DNA of 64,000 nucleotides. Origin: Torymus aiolomorphi. Lineage: Eukaryota; Arthropoda; Insecta; Hymenoptera; Torymidae. The stretch covers positions 163,450,297-163,514,296 of the forward strand of contig CM070874.1 in the NCBI GenBank assembly GCA_036365515.1. Reading direction: 5' to 3'. Within the stretch, counting starts at the first letter, position 1. Each line of letters starts with the position of its first letter. Both the position numbers and the translations under genes were made by a program. Below, in pieces: positions 12,307-23,744 of this stretch. Below the pieces are notes generated by a model that was given only the letters and a program-made list of their open reading frames with translations, did not search any database and had not been told where the DNA came from.

Positions 12307-14056
12307 CACAATCATTTCCATCAATACCAGATGGAGCGAAAGTTTGTCTTACGTGCAAATTTTTGATTTATAATAAACGCAAATCGAGTGAATCTTCTCT
12401 GATACCAAAAAGAATTAAATCGGATTGTGATGATGATGACCACAAAGCTACCATGGCAATATTTGAAAATTCAAGAAGTAAACTTTCTGAGACAAAGTCA
12501 AAAGATGAAAGAATGTTATTACTTTCCTTTGCCCCTAGATTTTGGTCTCGTCAAATTTAATAGAAAGTTTAGGTTGTACAGAATGGAAAGCAAGAACAAT
12601 ACTAACTGAAGCTACTGATGGAAATATTTTGACGGTTCCGTTGAAAAATAAAGGAAAAGAGCTTTCTAATGAAACCAAAAATACGGTAAAAAACTTTTAT
12701 GATCGTGACGATATCAGTAAATTATTGCCTGGAATGAAAGATTTTATTTCAATAAAACAAATTACTGGTGAACGCTTACACGTTCAAAAAAGATTACTTC
12801 TAGGTAATTTGAATGAAATTTATATTTGATTTAAAAATGAATATCCGGATGTTAAGATAGGCTATACAAAGTTCACACAATTAAAACCAAAACATTGTGT
12901 GTTGGCTGGAACAAGTGGCACACATAATGTATGCGTATGCGTACATCATGAAAATGTCAAACTTATGCTAGATGCAATTAATTTGAAACATTTGACAAAG
13001 GATAGTGATTCACCTTTAGAAAATTATAAAGATTGTATAAATAAAATTGTTTGTAGACAACCATCGGATAAATGTTTCTTGGGTGACTGTTTGGATTGCG
13101 TAGCTAATTTTTCAAATCTTCAAGAAATTATGATGAAAAGTTTTAAAAATCATGGCATTCAAGAAATTAAATATGAATCATGGAAGCAAACGGATCGCTG
13201 CTCAATAATATTCGAAACGATAAAAGTTTCTAGCTTTCTTGAAATATTGAAAGACAAATTGATTAAATTAAAAACGCACGATTTTTTTGCTAAACAACAA
13301 GCACTGTTTATCAGAAATTTAAAAGAAAATCTTGAAGATGGAGAGATAGTAATTAGTTTTGATTTTGCTGAAAATTACGCTTTTGTTGTTCAAAATTCAG
13401 CTCAATCGTTTCATTGGAATAATAATCAAGCCACTATATTTACAATCATAGTGTATTATAGAGAAAACGATGATCTCAAACACGAAAGTGTAGCTATTAT
13501 TTCTGACAATTTAAATCATGATACCGTTTCCGTATATGAATATCAAAAAATTATTCTAAACTATTTGAAAGGTCATCATCAACTAAAAAAAATTTATTAT
13601 ATAACCGATGGTGCAGCACAGTATTTTAAAAATAAAAATAATTTTCAGAATCTTCATCATGAAGAGGATTTTAAAATAAAAGCTGAATGGCATTTTTTTG
13701 CCACTGCACATGGCAAAAGTGGTTGCATAGGTGCTAATTTAAAAAGAGGAACCCGTAGAGCTAGCTTACAGCTTACAGGAGCTCACAAAATCCTTACAGC
13801 CTACGATCTTTATAATTGGGCACAAAATTATAGTAAAGAAACAAAGATTTTCTACAGTAGCAAAGAAGTTTATGAAAAAAATTCTTTGGAATTAAAAGTT
13901 AGATTCGATAAAGCACAAGCCATTCCGGGTACTTTGAAATACCATGCTTTTATTCCAATAGATGAAGAGACTCTGCAACTTAAAAAAACTTCTTTAGCAT
14001 CTAACTATGATTTATTTCCTAAATTAAAAAAGACTAAAAATGTTAAAGAGATTTGA
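12307..14056 (+). pseudogene. Transposase-like pseudogene of the 4.5-kb transposon
   Basis: The protein belongs to a family I know only as widespread 'uncharacterised' proteins in arthropods and cnidarians. After a likely splice acceptor at 12306 there is a CLTC motif followed by YNKRK and a basic, Ser-rich region. The frame shifts near 12535. From 12542 it runs to 14056 with only one stop (TGA at 12827). Downstream features are AGTSGTHNVCVC, then ISFDFAENYAF near 13355, YITDGAAQYFKNKNN near 13600, and WHFFATAHGKSGCIGANLKR near 13690. The two Asp-bearing motifs plus the HGK box look like an RNase-H-fold DDE-type core, which is inference. The flanking TIRs support a transposase role. The in-frame stop and the frameshift suggest recent inactivation. 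Confidence 0.75.
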
Positions 14057-14107
14057 ATATTTAAAAGCTTATGAACAAAAATTGTTATGATGTTAAGTGG
14101 AGAAGCT

Positions 14108-14647
14108 CCGATCGCACAGCGACTCTGCAGTGACGCACGCCGCGCGCGGCGGCTGGCCAAGCGCCTTATATTTCTTGAATAATATCTCGAAAAAATAAAA
14201 AAAACCCCTATGTAGAAAAAGGCTATATCCATGTAAAATTTCCTCCTCTTTCGATCTAGCAGGTCAAAAAAAATATTAAAAATATAGTTTTTGAGATATA
14301 ACACGTTTTATGTTTTTTTGAGGTTAGAATTGAAAAATTTTGAGAAACTAATAGCACCATCGGAAAGCTGAGGAAAAAATACATCGAAATCACTTGGGGG
14401 TTATTTTTTTTAGATACATCTTAGCCCTTCAAACACAAGCTGAAAACAGCATGATTTCGCGCTCGCGCGCCGCGCCTGGAGAGCTGACGTGAAACGCCTC
14501 ATATGTGATATGATCTGAAATTTTATACATTATCATATGAGATCTGATGCTCGATATTCTCATATGAGAACTGATGTCCGATATTCTCAAATGAGATCTG
14601 ATGTCCGATATTCTCATATGAGATCTCATATGATATTTTCATGCGGG
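14108..14647. repeat. Right TIR of the 4.5-kb transposon
   Basis: This is the inverted counterpart of 10130-10575. The outer 130 bp contain four or five copies of a roughly 30-bp motif (GAGATCTGATGTCCGATATT) not equally repeated in the left arm, so the right tip has expanded. Reading frames across it follow this tandem repeat and are not genes. Confidence 0.9.
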
Positions 14648-14689
14648 TTTGCACTTTCTATTTAAAAACCGGGCAATAGATTCAATATT

Positions 14690-16640
14690 GATCAGTATTT
14701 AATATGTAAAAGGAACCTATTTATTTATTTTATCTGATCTTTAAACAAATGAATATTTATATAAAAATGACCATGTCTACACCTTAAACTGAAAACCGTC
14801 GGGCCTGCCAAGTATGTATGGGAGATTGGACGACCACCCCTGCTAGAGCAGCTCTATAGACTTCTCGTCGGGTGGGTGGAAGAGGCCATTATCTCGGAAA
14901 AGCGGTGAGAAGGCTATTATCTCGGAAAAGTGGTGAGAAGGCTATTATCTCGGCCAAGGTTTGAAGAGTATATTATCTCGAAAAAAATTCTTGTTATTTG
15001 AAATAGTTTTTAGGTTGGTAACAACTGCACGATTTTCGTGCATTAACAGTCACTCAATTAGATTAAATTTGAATTTTATTCGAAAATCGTGCAGTGGTTA
15101 CCAACCTAAAAACTATTTCAAATAACAAGAATATTTTTCGAGATAATATACTCTTCAAATCTCGGCCGAGATAATAGCCTTCTCACCACTTTTCCGAGAT
15201 AATAACCTTCTCACCACTTTCCCGAGATAATAGCCTTCTCACCGCTTTTCCGAGATAATAGCCTATTCCACCCACCCGACGTTCTATTGTCCTCCCAGGA
15301 TGCGTAATATTATAGAAATTTCAAAATTGAGAAAGAATAATGAAAAATGGTGATGTGGTGGTAACTATGTAATTTTTTTTATATAGGCTTTGACTTTTCG
15401 TAAATATCAGAAAAAATTCTTATGAATTTTAGAAATAAAAAGAAGGCATAATAGTTATATAATTAAAATAATTTCCGCACACACGGGCGTAAAGTGCGTA
15501 GATTCTATAAAGTTTTGTAGGAGTATGTGAGCTATTGCGCTTGTTAGGCGTTAAGTAGTACTTTATGCCCGCTGGCTGAATATTTTTGAAGCTACAACGT
15601 GGACGCAAAATGTAATTTTACACGCAAGGTACTAAAAGTTCTATTATATCAGTCAAGTTAACTTATGGGTACTTGGCTACAATAAATTGATTTCAGTACT
15701 TTCTTGTGTTTACTTTGTATAGAAAGATGAACAAATTTGAATACATTTCTGAGAACAGTCATACAGTAGTTTTCGGGAGTTATTTGCATTACTTGGCTAT
15801 CGATAATTGACTTCACAACTTTCGTTTGTTTGATTTGCAGTGAACAATTTGAATATACTTACTTACATATAATTTGTTCAGCATATGATAACTCAAAGAT
15901 GTAAAAGACTTTTTCACTGGTATTATTATAAAGATATTATACAGAAAAAACGTCTATGCTTGCCATATTTTATACTTTCGCAGAAAGTTTTATATTAACA
16001 ATATTATTATTTGTACAGTCATGAAAAAAATTATTACCATTTGCAGAGAGTGCTAATTATTGAATAGATGATATTCCAAGAAATAAAAGGACCAGACAAA
16101 AATTGTGGTTTTAAAACGTACTTAAATAATTCTTTTTTTTAAAAAGTGTTTATTGTATTAAAAAAATATTTAAGTTCTCATTAAAGTTTTTGGTATTGAG
16201 TTTGACGAATATTGAGAGAGAGGGAGAGACGAAGAGAGAGAGGGGGATAAATAGAAGGCCAGAGAGGGCGGGGGAAGAGAGGAAGGGAGAGTAGATTATA
16301 AAGACAAAACTTCTATGCGTGCCTTATTTTATACTTTCGTAGAAAGTTTTATATTAACAATATTATTATTTGTACAGCCGTGAAAAAAATTATTACCATT
16401 TGTAAAAAGTGCTTATTGAATAGATGAGACTAGAAAAATTAAAAGGACTAGACACATTGTGTTGTTAGAACGTACTTAAAAAAATTAGCTTTTAAAAAAC
16501 GTGTTGATTGTTTTAAAAAAATATTTAAGCTCTCTTTAAAGTTTTTGGTACTCAGTTTGACGAATGTTGAAAGAGAGGGAGAGAGAGATGGGGTGGGAAA
16601 GAGATGGCGGGGGAGAGAGAGGGGAAGAGATACTACTGAC
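14690..16640 (-). repeat. R1 repeat, copy C (inverted)
   Basis: This is the reverse complement of copies A and B, running from AAAGGAACCTATTTATTTAT (matching 5540 inverted) through the segment resembling 5S box C (14797-14828, sense here) to the GA-rich stretch near 16560-16630. A 416-bp foldback element interrupts it at 14866-15281. It contains the same internal duplications as copy A (15960-16060 and 16310-16450). Confidence 0.8.
14866..15281. mobile_element. 416-bp foldback element, TSD TTCT
   Basis: It is almost entirely palindromic, opening CGTCGGGTGGGTGGAA and closing TTCCACCCACCCGACG. The arms contain tandem 27-bp units built on ATTATCTCGGAAAAGCGGTG. The small centre lies near 15030-15080. 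TTCT occurs at 14862-14865 and again at 15282-15285. Removing the element restores the R1 sequence seen at 5385-5405 and 7045-7065. No coding capacity; family not recognised. Confidence 0.9.
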
Positions 16641-16799
16641 ATCATTTTAATTTTATGAACTAGACAAATGATTCTCAAACCAAGGCTAAGACCAATATTT
16701 AAAATAAGTATCATAAATATCGAAGACTTGTAAGGGTACTCGATGTAATCACACTATTGCATCACAATCAGTTATCAAATTAAAAAATATTATAAAAAA

Positions 16800-17617
16800 T
16801 TAAAAGAATCACTGAGAATCAAAGCTTTCTTGATATTCTTGTACAGATAAAACTTTTGATGTCTCCCACACTGGAAAAATCATACGTGAGAATAACTGAG
16901 CATTTTTATTTGTTGAAATTTTTACAATAACACATCCTTTTCGCTTTTTTCATTTGACATAATCTTTTATGAGATATAAGTTAGATATAAGTTCTTGAAA
17001 TTATTATTGATTGAAACTACGTAAATTAGTAACTCATCATTACCCACACATAATCTTGTTAAAAAAACACAACCCGTTTATGATCTGATAATCACTGTGA
17101 AAAAGCTTTGTTGATATTCTTGTATAGATAAATTTTTTGGCGTCTCCTACCCTGGGAAAATCATACACGAGAATAACTGAGCATTTCTATTTGTTGAAAT
17201 TTTCACAATAACACATCCTTTTCGCTTTTTTCATTTGACATAATCTTTTATAAGATATAAGTTAGATATAAGTTCTTGAAATTTTTATTGATTGAAACTA
17301 CGTATATTATAACTCATCATTACCCACACATAATCCTGTTAAAAAAACACAACCAGTTTATGAACTGATAATCACTGAGAATCAAAGCTTTCTTGATATT
17401 CTTGTATAGATAAATCTTTTGACGTCTCCCACCCTGGGAAAATCATACAAGAGATTAACTGAGCACTTTTTTTGTTGAAATTTTCACAATAACACATCCT
17501 TTTGGCTTTTTTCATTTGACATAATCTTTTAATTGGTACTTGAGTAAATATGTACAACAGCACCGAACTGATATCGACTAAGCTTCTTGAAGATGACAAC
17601 TGCTTTTCCATCATTAA
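16800..17617. repeat. About 285-bp tandem repeat, three copies
   Basis: The segment TTCTTGATATTCTTGTA with GATAAA..TTTTG, GTCTCC and CACATCCTTTTCGCTTTTTT starts near 16825, 17110 and 17390. Units also share ACCCACACATAATC and AACACAACC. The same host repeat seems to resume near 21806 after the intervening Helitron (AACAACCAGTTCATGAGC). Frames within it are not genes. Confidence 0.85.
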
Positions 17618-18469
17618 CTAGGGGGGCTCCACCCTCCTGCATGCCTTCGCAACGCCAACCACCTCGCCCCCACACACACCTGCTCCTTGCTTCGCTCGTC
17701 GCCCGCCCCCTCCCTATGTAAAAACTTCATTTTTACATAATAGGCACGACTGCAATGCTCAGGAGAACCTTATACTTTCATTATTGCAAAAATTTCAATA
17801 CTTTATTTATCGTTTTTATTATTAAAATAAACATAAATACAACTGCAGTAAAATTTAAATAAAAATTGTCCATTCACTTTTACAAATTTATTTCTTCTGT
17901 TTTGTAGAAAGTTTGCGTTTTAATTCTACACTACTACATAATATATGTAGATAACTTTTCAAATAGTATATTATGTATCATAATTTAATAAGTACAAATT
18001 GATATGATTACAGTGCACATAGGAATATTGAATATAAATACCATGATTGCAGTTTTATTTCAAATTAAAAACATTATTTTCTTAATTTGTATCATAATTA
18101 CAATAATCTTTTTCATTTTTATTTATGAAAATGTTACGCGGAAAAAAAATGTTGTTTTAATGTTATCCATAACTGTTGTATTTGATAAATAAATATAGTT
18201 CAATTTTATAATATTTTAATGAAAGGTGAAGACTATAAGTTGCTCACAGACTCACGGGTGTCCCAAACTACATATACCTACAGAATCTCAATTACAAAAA
18301 AAATACTCGCGGCACATATGCGCATATACACTAATACCGCGAAAAGGATCAAAACAAAAGGAGAAAGCTCAATACTGATGCATTCAGCAACGGTAATCTG
18401 GCTTAGCCCTACGACCTGCGTGCATGAATACTACTGCAGCAGTCGTAACAGCTACCTCGGCTAGGCTGT

Positions 18470-19460
18470 ATTCGCACACCGTACAGCAGAAAAACACACG
18501 CGACGATGCGACTCGCGCGACCGCTAGCGCTGCCTGTGCTCTGTATATAACATATATCTATATGTATGGATCTATTGCGCGCGTGTGTACATGATGTGTG
18601 ATGTCAACAATCGCATCGTCTGGCTCCCGGCGTTCCCAGTGATGATGGCGGCTGCTGCAATAGGTCGCCTTGGTGAATAGCATCGCTTTCATCGTGTTTA
18701 CCGGTTGATGATGATATTCGTTAGACAGGAAAGCAGCGTGTCTACGGCGAAAGCAGATTTAGTAAGCCCTTTCTCGTTCTTAACCTCTCTGATAGTGGGC
18801 TGATGGTACTTCCTTTTATTGGAGATATCCATGACACCAGGAGTAAGCGTCGAGCACTGCTGCATATTTACTGTCTCTTGAGTGTGGTAATGTTGCTTGG
18901 CTCTTTTACTTATTAGTCGTATGTGGTTTTCAGGTACTCAACTTTCCATGTTTGGCTCTTATATTAGTGACTCTGTGTACAGTTAACTGCTGCTTATGTC
19001 TTCAGTGACTCTCAGACTGAAGGTGTTGCAGCAATGAAACAACGAGTGAAGGCTCCACCAGTCCTTCCCTTCTAATTATTATAGGTAGCTGGTGCAGCGA
19101 GGGTAGTGAACAAAAACCACTGCTGTAGGCTTTTCTTTTGTATGGTAATGTTTTTTGGGTCATCTATTTATTAGTGATATGTAGTTTCTAGATGTTCAAC
19201 TCCTCACTTGTCTCCCACATCAGTAGCTGATCTGCTCATGTGCTTTGTTGATCCCTAGGCTGAGGTAGTCCCTGAGATTGACAAGTGACGGTCTATATCA
19301 GTATTTTCCTCGCAGATGGCTGTTAGATGATTGTGAGCAGACTGGCATCCATGGAGTAGTGCCCGCCCTGGGCCATCCAGCCTCATTTTGCAGATTCTGC
19401 AGCTCCATCAGTGATCTTCAAGTGTTAGAGTTTTAGAATGTGAGGGGGTAGATAATTAGG
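18470..19460. other. GC-richer noncoding segment inside Helitron-like element C
   Basis: Base composition rises sharply against the surrounding AT-rich DNA. A diverged direct repeat is visible: the block with TATTAGTCGTATGTGGTTTTCAGG near 18915 (first 20 bases only) resembles TATTAGTGATATGTAGTTTC near 19170. There is no convincing open frame. It could be captured host sequence, which Helitrons commonly carry, but I recognise no parent gene. Confidence 0.4.
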
Positions 19461-20279
19461 AACTGGGGGATATCATAAAAGTGCTGTGTGTGGTTAAATG
19501 CGATACGGATATGTAGTTGTCACTGGTAATATCAGCTTGTTATTAGCTTGTCTGGTTTATTTCTAAGTTTTGTCAGGGTAAAAGGACCCGTATCCAGGTA
19601 TCTGTTGTATTAAAATAAATCCTTATGTATTTCACAGACTTCTACTCAGTGAGACTTGCCTATTTAATAGTTTTCTAGCACACTGTAAGACTGACAGTCA
19701 GCTAGAACAGTGCATTCTTTATACATTGAAACTTACCATATTATAAAATATATAGCACGTACATTACACTAGAGTTTCTTTTTGTAAATATGATATTACT
19801 TTAACATATACTTATATAATATTTGATAATTTTGATTCTTTTAGTTCAATCGCTTAGGTCCTGTGAACATAGCTGGTAGGTTAAGCTGTGTAATCTTATA
19901 TGAAATTTCTTAAATTTGTTATCAAAACAGTAAGATAACATAATTATATATTTTTACTAACCCAATTTTTATACATTTTTAAATTTTATTTCTACTCCAT
20001 ACTAAGTTCTCTAGATCATTTAACTAGGAATTATAAGTTCTGACAGCTTCTATGTGAAAGTTTTTGTTAGTTATTGTTTTAGTTTTCTTTATTGTTATCT
20101 ATAATTTTATTTTGTGTATTAATCATTAGTCTGATATCTACTTTTTATTTATACAATGATAGAAAACGGACTCATCACAAAATAATTTGCAATATTAAAA
20201 CGGCATCTTGCAATTATAAAAGAATTTTTTGTTATTTAATTTTAAAGATTCTACTTTTGTAAATTTTATAATGGTCTTA

Positions 20280-21630
20280 GACATCTCAGAAAATGCCTAA
20301 AACGTACTCATTCTGATTGGAAAATGGTTTTAACACATTAAATTTTCATTATTTTGATTCCGACAATTTTCGCTATGGTAAAATTATAAGGCTCTTCCGA
20401 GTAGCGGTCGTATCTAATAATATGTAATTTTTATTTTTTTAGTTTAAAATCAATTTATATTTTATATCTTATTATTATATTTTTTTATAATCATATTTTT
20501 TTACAATTATATGATCTTTGAAATGTTTTTTTGATTCTTTCGCTCTTCTTTATAGCTATTGTATTTAATATTTCTGTGTCAAATCAAAATCTGTTATATA
20601 ATAAGCGAAAATTGACTATTAAGGTGTATTGAGGCGTGAGAAAAAAATGTGTTTGTAGGTATAGGTCATCAGGAATTGATTGTACATGAAAATGTCAAAT
20701 GGGAAAAAGTTTTGTTCGAATGTTATCTATAACATTTGTATTTAATATTATTGTGTAAAGCCACATTCTTGCGTAAAATCAAATCCTGTTAAGTTATAAC
20801 CGAAAATCTACCATTTTATGTATGCGTAGGCGTTAAAAATCGTTTTTTGAATTTAACTCGTGAGCAATTGATTGTACAAAAAAATGTTTAGTAGGACAAA
20901 GTTTTGTTTTAATATTATCTATAACTTTTACACTTAACATTTTTGCTTAAAATCAAATCCTGTAAAGTTGTAACCGAAAATCGTACATTTTATGTATATT
21001 TAGGCATTTAAAATCGTTTTTACAGGTGTAACTCGTCAGGAATTGATTTTAAATGAAAATGTTAAATGGGAAAAAGTTTTGTTTTAATATTATCTATAAC
21101 TTTTACATTTAACATTTTTGTGTAAAACGAATCCTGTCAAGTTATAGTCGAAAATCATTAATTTTTTACCTTTTTTTGCCGTTTTTCGCAGTTGTCTTGG
21201 CAAATATTGCTCGTAGCAAAAAATGTTTAACAGGAAAAATATGCCTTTTAATTAGTTTTAGCAGATACATGGGTCAGATTTTTACGAAAACTTAAATTTG
21301 TACACATTAAGCTTAAAAATCGATTTTTTAACATTCTTATATTTGCTCCGGCATTTTTGTACTTTTCGATGGATTTGGCTCGGTAGGAAATCATAAGTTA
21401 CATATAATTAGAAGAGTATCTGGTTCAAAATTCGTTTGGATCTACGAAAAATTCGTTGAGATAATCAATAACAGACATACATACATACATCACAGAAAAC
21501 GCTTAAAGCGCACTCATTTTTGGTGGAAAATACTTTTTAAGCATTAAATTGTTAGTTTTTGAAGTAAGGTAATTTTCCCTCTGGTGAAATTATAAGGCTC
21601 TCTCCCGAGCAGCGGTCGTGCCTAATAATA
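20280..21630. repeat. Duplicated Helitron 5' region with tandem repeats
   Basis: 20280-20430 and 21480-21630 are diverged copies of one block, sharing ATTATAAGGCTCT followed by CGAG and AGCGGTCGT. Between them, about 20590-21200 holds four diverged units of roughly 170 bp. Each carries AAATCAAATCCTGT or a relative, a CGAAAATC block and ATTATCTATAACTTTTACA. Noncoding. Confidence 0.7.
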
Positions 21631-21639
21631 TACCAACCA

Positions 21640-22011
21640 GGGTCATGAGAACAATCATTCATTTTTGCTATTTCAAAATTAGATTTCTCGGACAGTACAT
21701 AATTAGAACTCTTCAACATTATTCTCAACATTATCTCCAAAATGACTCGAAAAAATCTTGTTCTGAAACACACATCATGGAAACCACACATCGTGGATAA
21801 TTAAAAACAACCAGTTCATGAGCTAAGAATCACTGTGAGAAAAGTTTAAACTATAAAATGGTTTAAGAACGATCAACCAGAAACACAACAATTTTCGTGT
21901 ATTCTATTTATAAATTTTATGAAATAAAATATAAAATATAAATATACTTTTATTGATCGTACATTTTTTATAACTTACAACTCACTATTTCCATGTTTTA
22001 ATAATTAGACT
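21640..22011. other. Noncoding flank between Helitron C and the intact mariner
   Basis: AT-rich sequence. From about 21806 it resembles the 285-bp tandem repeat unit (AACAACCAGTTCATGAGC, AATCACTGTGAGAAAAG). No gene is recognised. Confidence 0.5.
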
Positions 22012-22013
22012 TA

Positions 22014-23298
22014 CGAGGGTCATTTGACAAGTACCTAGCCTCACCGCCAGATGGTGCCACTATCGCACCAGAAATACACTACAGTGCAGTATCTTCCTGT
22101 AAACGGTTACAGACGAAATTTCAGCCGGATCGGAGTTGTAGTTTATTTTTGAGAGCGTGTGAAAGCAAATGTGTCCGTTGATTTTTGAAAAAATGGAGAA
22201 AGAACAATATCGGTCGGTGATTCGATTCTTGTTTTTGGAAGGGAAATCGCGCAGTGAAATTATAGAACGCTTGGATGCAGTGTATGGGGATGCTTCTCCT
22301 TCGATGATGACCGTTAAATTTTGGTATAACGAGTTTCAACGTGGTCGTACGTCGGTTTTTGATGATCCACGCCCAGGTGCTCCGAAAACAGCCACTACGG
22401 AGGAGAACGTGACAAAAATACACGATATCGTTTTGTCAGACCGCCGATTAAAGGTGCACGAGATAGCTGCGATAGTAGGCATCTCAGAAGAACGCGTGTG
22501 GCATATCCTACATGAGATTTTAGGCATGAGGAAGCTGTCAGCAAGATGGGTGCTGACTGCAGACAACAAGCGCATCCGTGTGACCAGTTCAGAGCAGTGT
22601 TTGGAGCTGTTTAATCGCAATCCAAAAGAGTTTTTGCGTCGTTACGTGACCGTCGACGAAACATGGATTCACTACTACACTCCAGAGACCAAGGAGCAGT
22701 CAAAACAGTGGACCTTACCCGGTGAACCTGCTCCGAAGAAGGCGAAGACGGTCCCGTCGGCCGGAAAGGTGATGGCCACTGTTTTCTGGGATTCTCAAGG
22801 TGTGATTTTTATTGACTATCTGGAGAAGGGCAAAACGGTCACAGGACAGTACTACGCCGAACTATTGAGCCGATTTGACGCCGTGTTAGAAGAAAAACGG
22901 CCCCATTTGTCTAAAAAGAAAGTGCTTTTCCACCACGATAATGCACCGGCTCACACTTCTGCACTCGCCACGACTAAATTGGTCGAATTACGCTACGAAC
23001 TGCTGCCCCATCCACCGTATTCTCCAGATTTGGCTCCGTGCGACTTTTTTTTGTTTCCGAACCTAAAAAATTCGCTCGCTGGGAAGAGATTCCACTCCAA
23101 TAACGAAATAATCGCCGCCACGGAAGCCTATTTTGCAAACCAAGAGAAAACATTTTTTTCAACGGGGTTAAAAAAATTGGAACACCGCTGGACCAAGTGT
23201 ATTCAACTAAAAGGAGACTACATTGAAAAATAAAGTTTATTTTTTGTAAAATTTTGGTGTTTTCATTTGTAGGCTAGGTACTTATCAAATGACCCTCG
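22014..23298 (+). mobile_element. Full-length mariner element with intact TIRs, 1,285 bp
   Basis: The left TIR CGAGGGTCATTTGACAAGTA and the inverted right TIR (reverse complement CGAGGGTCATTTGATAAGTA) match over about 28 bp with one or two differences. TA target duplications sit at 22012-22013 and 23299-23300. The transposase frame inside is uninterrupted. It has the usual mariner length and layout and is the best-preserved element in the window. Confidence 0.97.
22193..23233 (+). CDS. Mariner transposase (DD34D), intact
   Basis: The transposase would bind the TIRs through its N-terminal paired-type helix-turn-helix domains and catalyse cut-and-paste at TA. I chose the ATG at 22193 (MEKEQYRSVIRFLFLEGKS), which matches the normal mariner N-terminus; an upstream in-frame ATG at 22169 adds eight residues. 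The HTH region includes VKFWYNEFQRG and VGISEERVWHIL. The catalytic Asp residues are in VDETWIHYY, HHDNAPAH and YSPDLAPCDFFLF. The spacing between the second and third Asp is 34, the mariner signature. The C-terminus HRWTKCIQLKGDYIEK is complete. The product is about 346 aa, the normal length. There are no stops or frameshifts, so it may be functional. It is of a different subfamily from the mariners at 7-10 kb and 56-59 kb. It probably lacks host regulation beyond the short 5' leader. Confidence 0.95.
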   Translation: MEKEQYRSVIRFLFLEGKSRSEIIERLDAVYGDASPSMMTVKFWYNEFQRGRTSVFDDPRPGAPKTATTEENVTKIHDIVLSDRRLKVHEIAAIVGISEERVWHILHEILGMRKLSARWVLTADNKRIRVTSSEQCLELFNRNPKEFLRRYVTVDETWIHYYTPETKEQSKQWTLPGEPAPKKAKTVPSAGKVMATVFWDSQGVIFIDYLEKGKTVTGQYYAELLSRFDAVLEEKRPHLSKKKVLFHHDNAPAHTSALATTKLVELRYELLPHPPYSPDLAPCDFFLFPNLKNSLAGKRFHSNNEIIAATEAYFANQEKTFFSTGLKKLEHRWTKCIQLKGDYIEK

Positions 23299-23300
23299 TA

Positions 23301-23740
23301 TATCTGATCTGATAATTTATTCTTTTTGTTGTTTAAAAAACTTCCGTCCTTCTAATTCTTGTGTAGTCTTTTCATCTTAGCCAATATAATTAAAAAAATA
23401 TAACTTTAACTAATCATGTTTCCTTCTTTTAACAATCATGTATAATACAGATCATTCTTCTTGTTATGTAAATCTGAAAAAAAAAATTTTTTAAATCAAC
23501 ACAAAGAGTCGATGTTCTTTTCTCAACGAATTTAAAAAATTTAAAATTAATATTTAGACATTTAATACTTATCTGATGATAATTTATGTTGTTGATTGAT
23601 ATGATTATGCTGTTTTATTACTTACAATGTTGAGCTTTGTCTTCTAGTAGTTAATTTTTCAGATGTAAAAAGTTTATTGTGTTTTGTAGGTCTATTAAAT
23701 GCACGATAAAACTCGGTAATCCACGATATTTATTCTGTAT
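23301..23740. other. AT-rich noncoding spacer
   Basis: No recognisable gene or clear repeat in this stretch between the intact mariner and the second solo LTR. Confidence 0.5.
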
Positions 23741-23744
23741 ATAT

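Larger units (their letters stand above)
10130..14647 (+). mobile_element. 4.5-kb DNA transposon with about 540-bp TIRs
   Basis: The two ends are long inverted repeats starting CCCGCGTGTAAATATC (left) and CCCGCATGAAAATATC (right, reversed). They bracket a single decayed gene at 12307-14056. The flanks are T-rich (TTTT left, TTTG right), so the target duplication is not resolved. The TIRs contain iterated CATATGAGAT-type motifs at the tips and a GC-rich block (GCGCGGCGCGC-like) at the inner border. I do not assign a superfamily. The window's other two large-TIR elements encode different proteins. Confidence 0.85.
17618..21636 (-). mobile_element. Helitron-like element C (about 4 kb, borders partly inferred)
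   Basis: On the minus strand the 3' end reads GGGTGGAGCCCCCCTAG followed by T. It has the same hairpin-plus-CTAG layout and the same following CCAACC context as the Helitron-like ends at 31366 and 33860. The opposite end is placed near 21632, where the minus strand reads TATATTATTAGGCACGACCG, resembling TATATTATATAG at the 5' ends of the other two. A second 5'-like end lies at about 20425 and a reversed one near 17735. Host tandem-repeat sequence flanks both sides. No replicase or helicase is present, so it is non-autonomous. Confidence 0.55.

Noticed and set aside
14797..14828. U1 snRNA 5'-end similarity (ATACTTGGCGG-like on the other strand)
   Set aside because: The match is short and weaker than the two-block match to 5S rRNA box C on the opposite strand.
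18004..18464. Two short frames (62 and 81 codons), one hydrophobic
   Set aside because: AT-rich low-complexity translation within a Helitron-like element; no family recognised.
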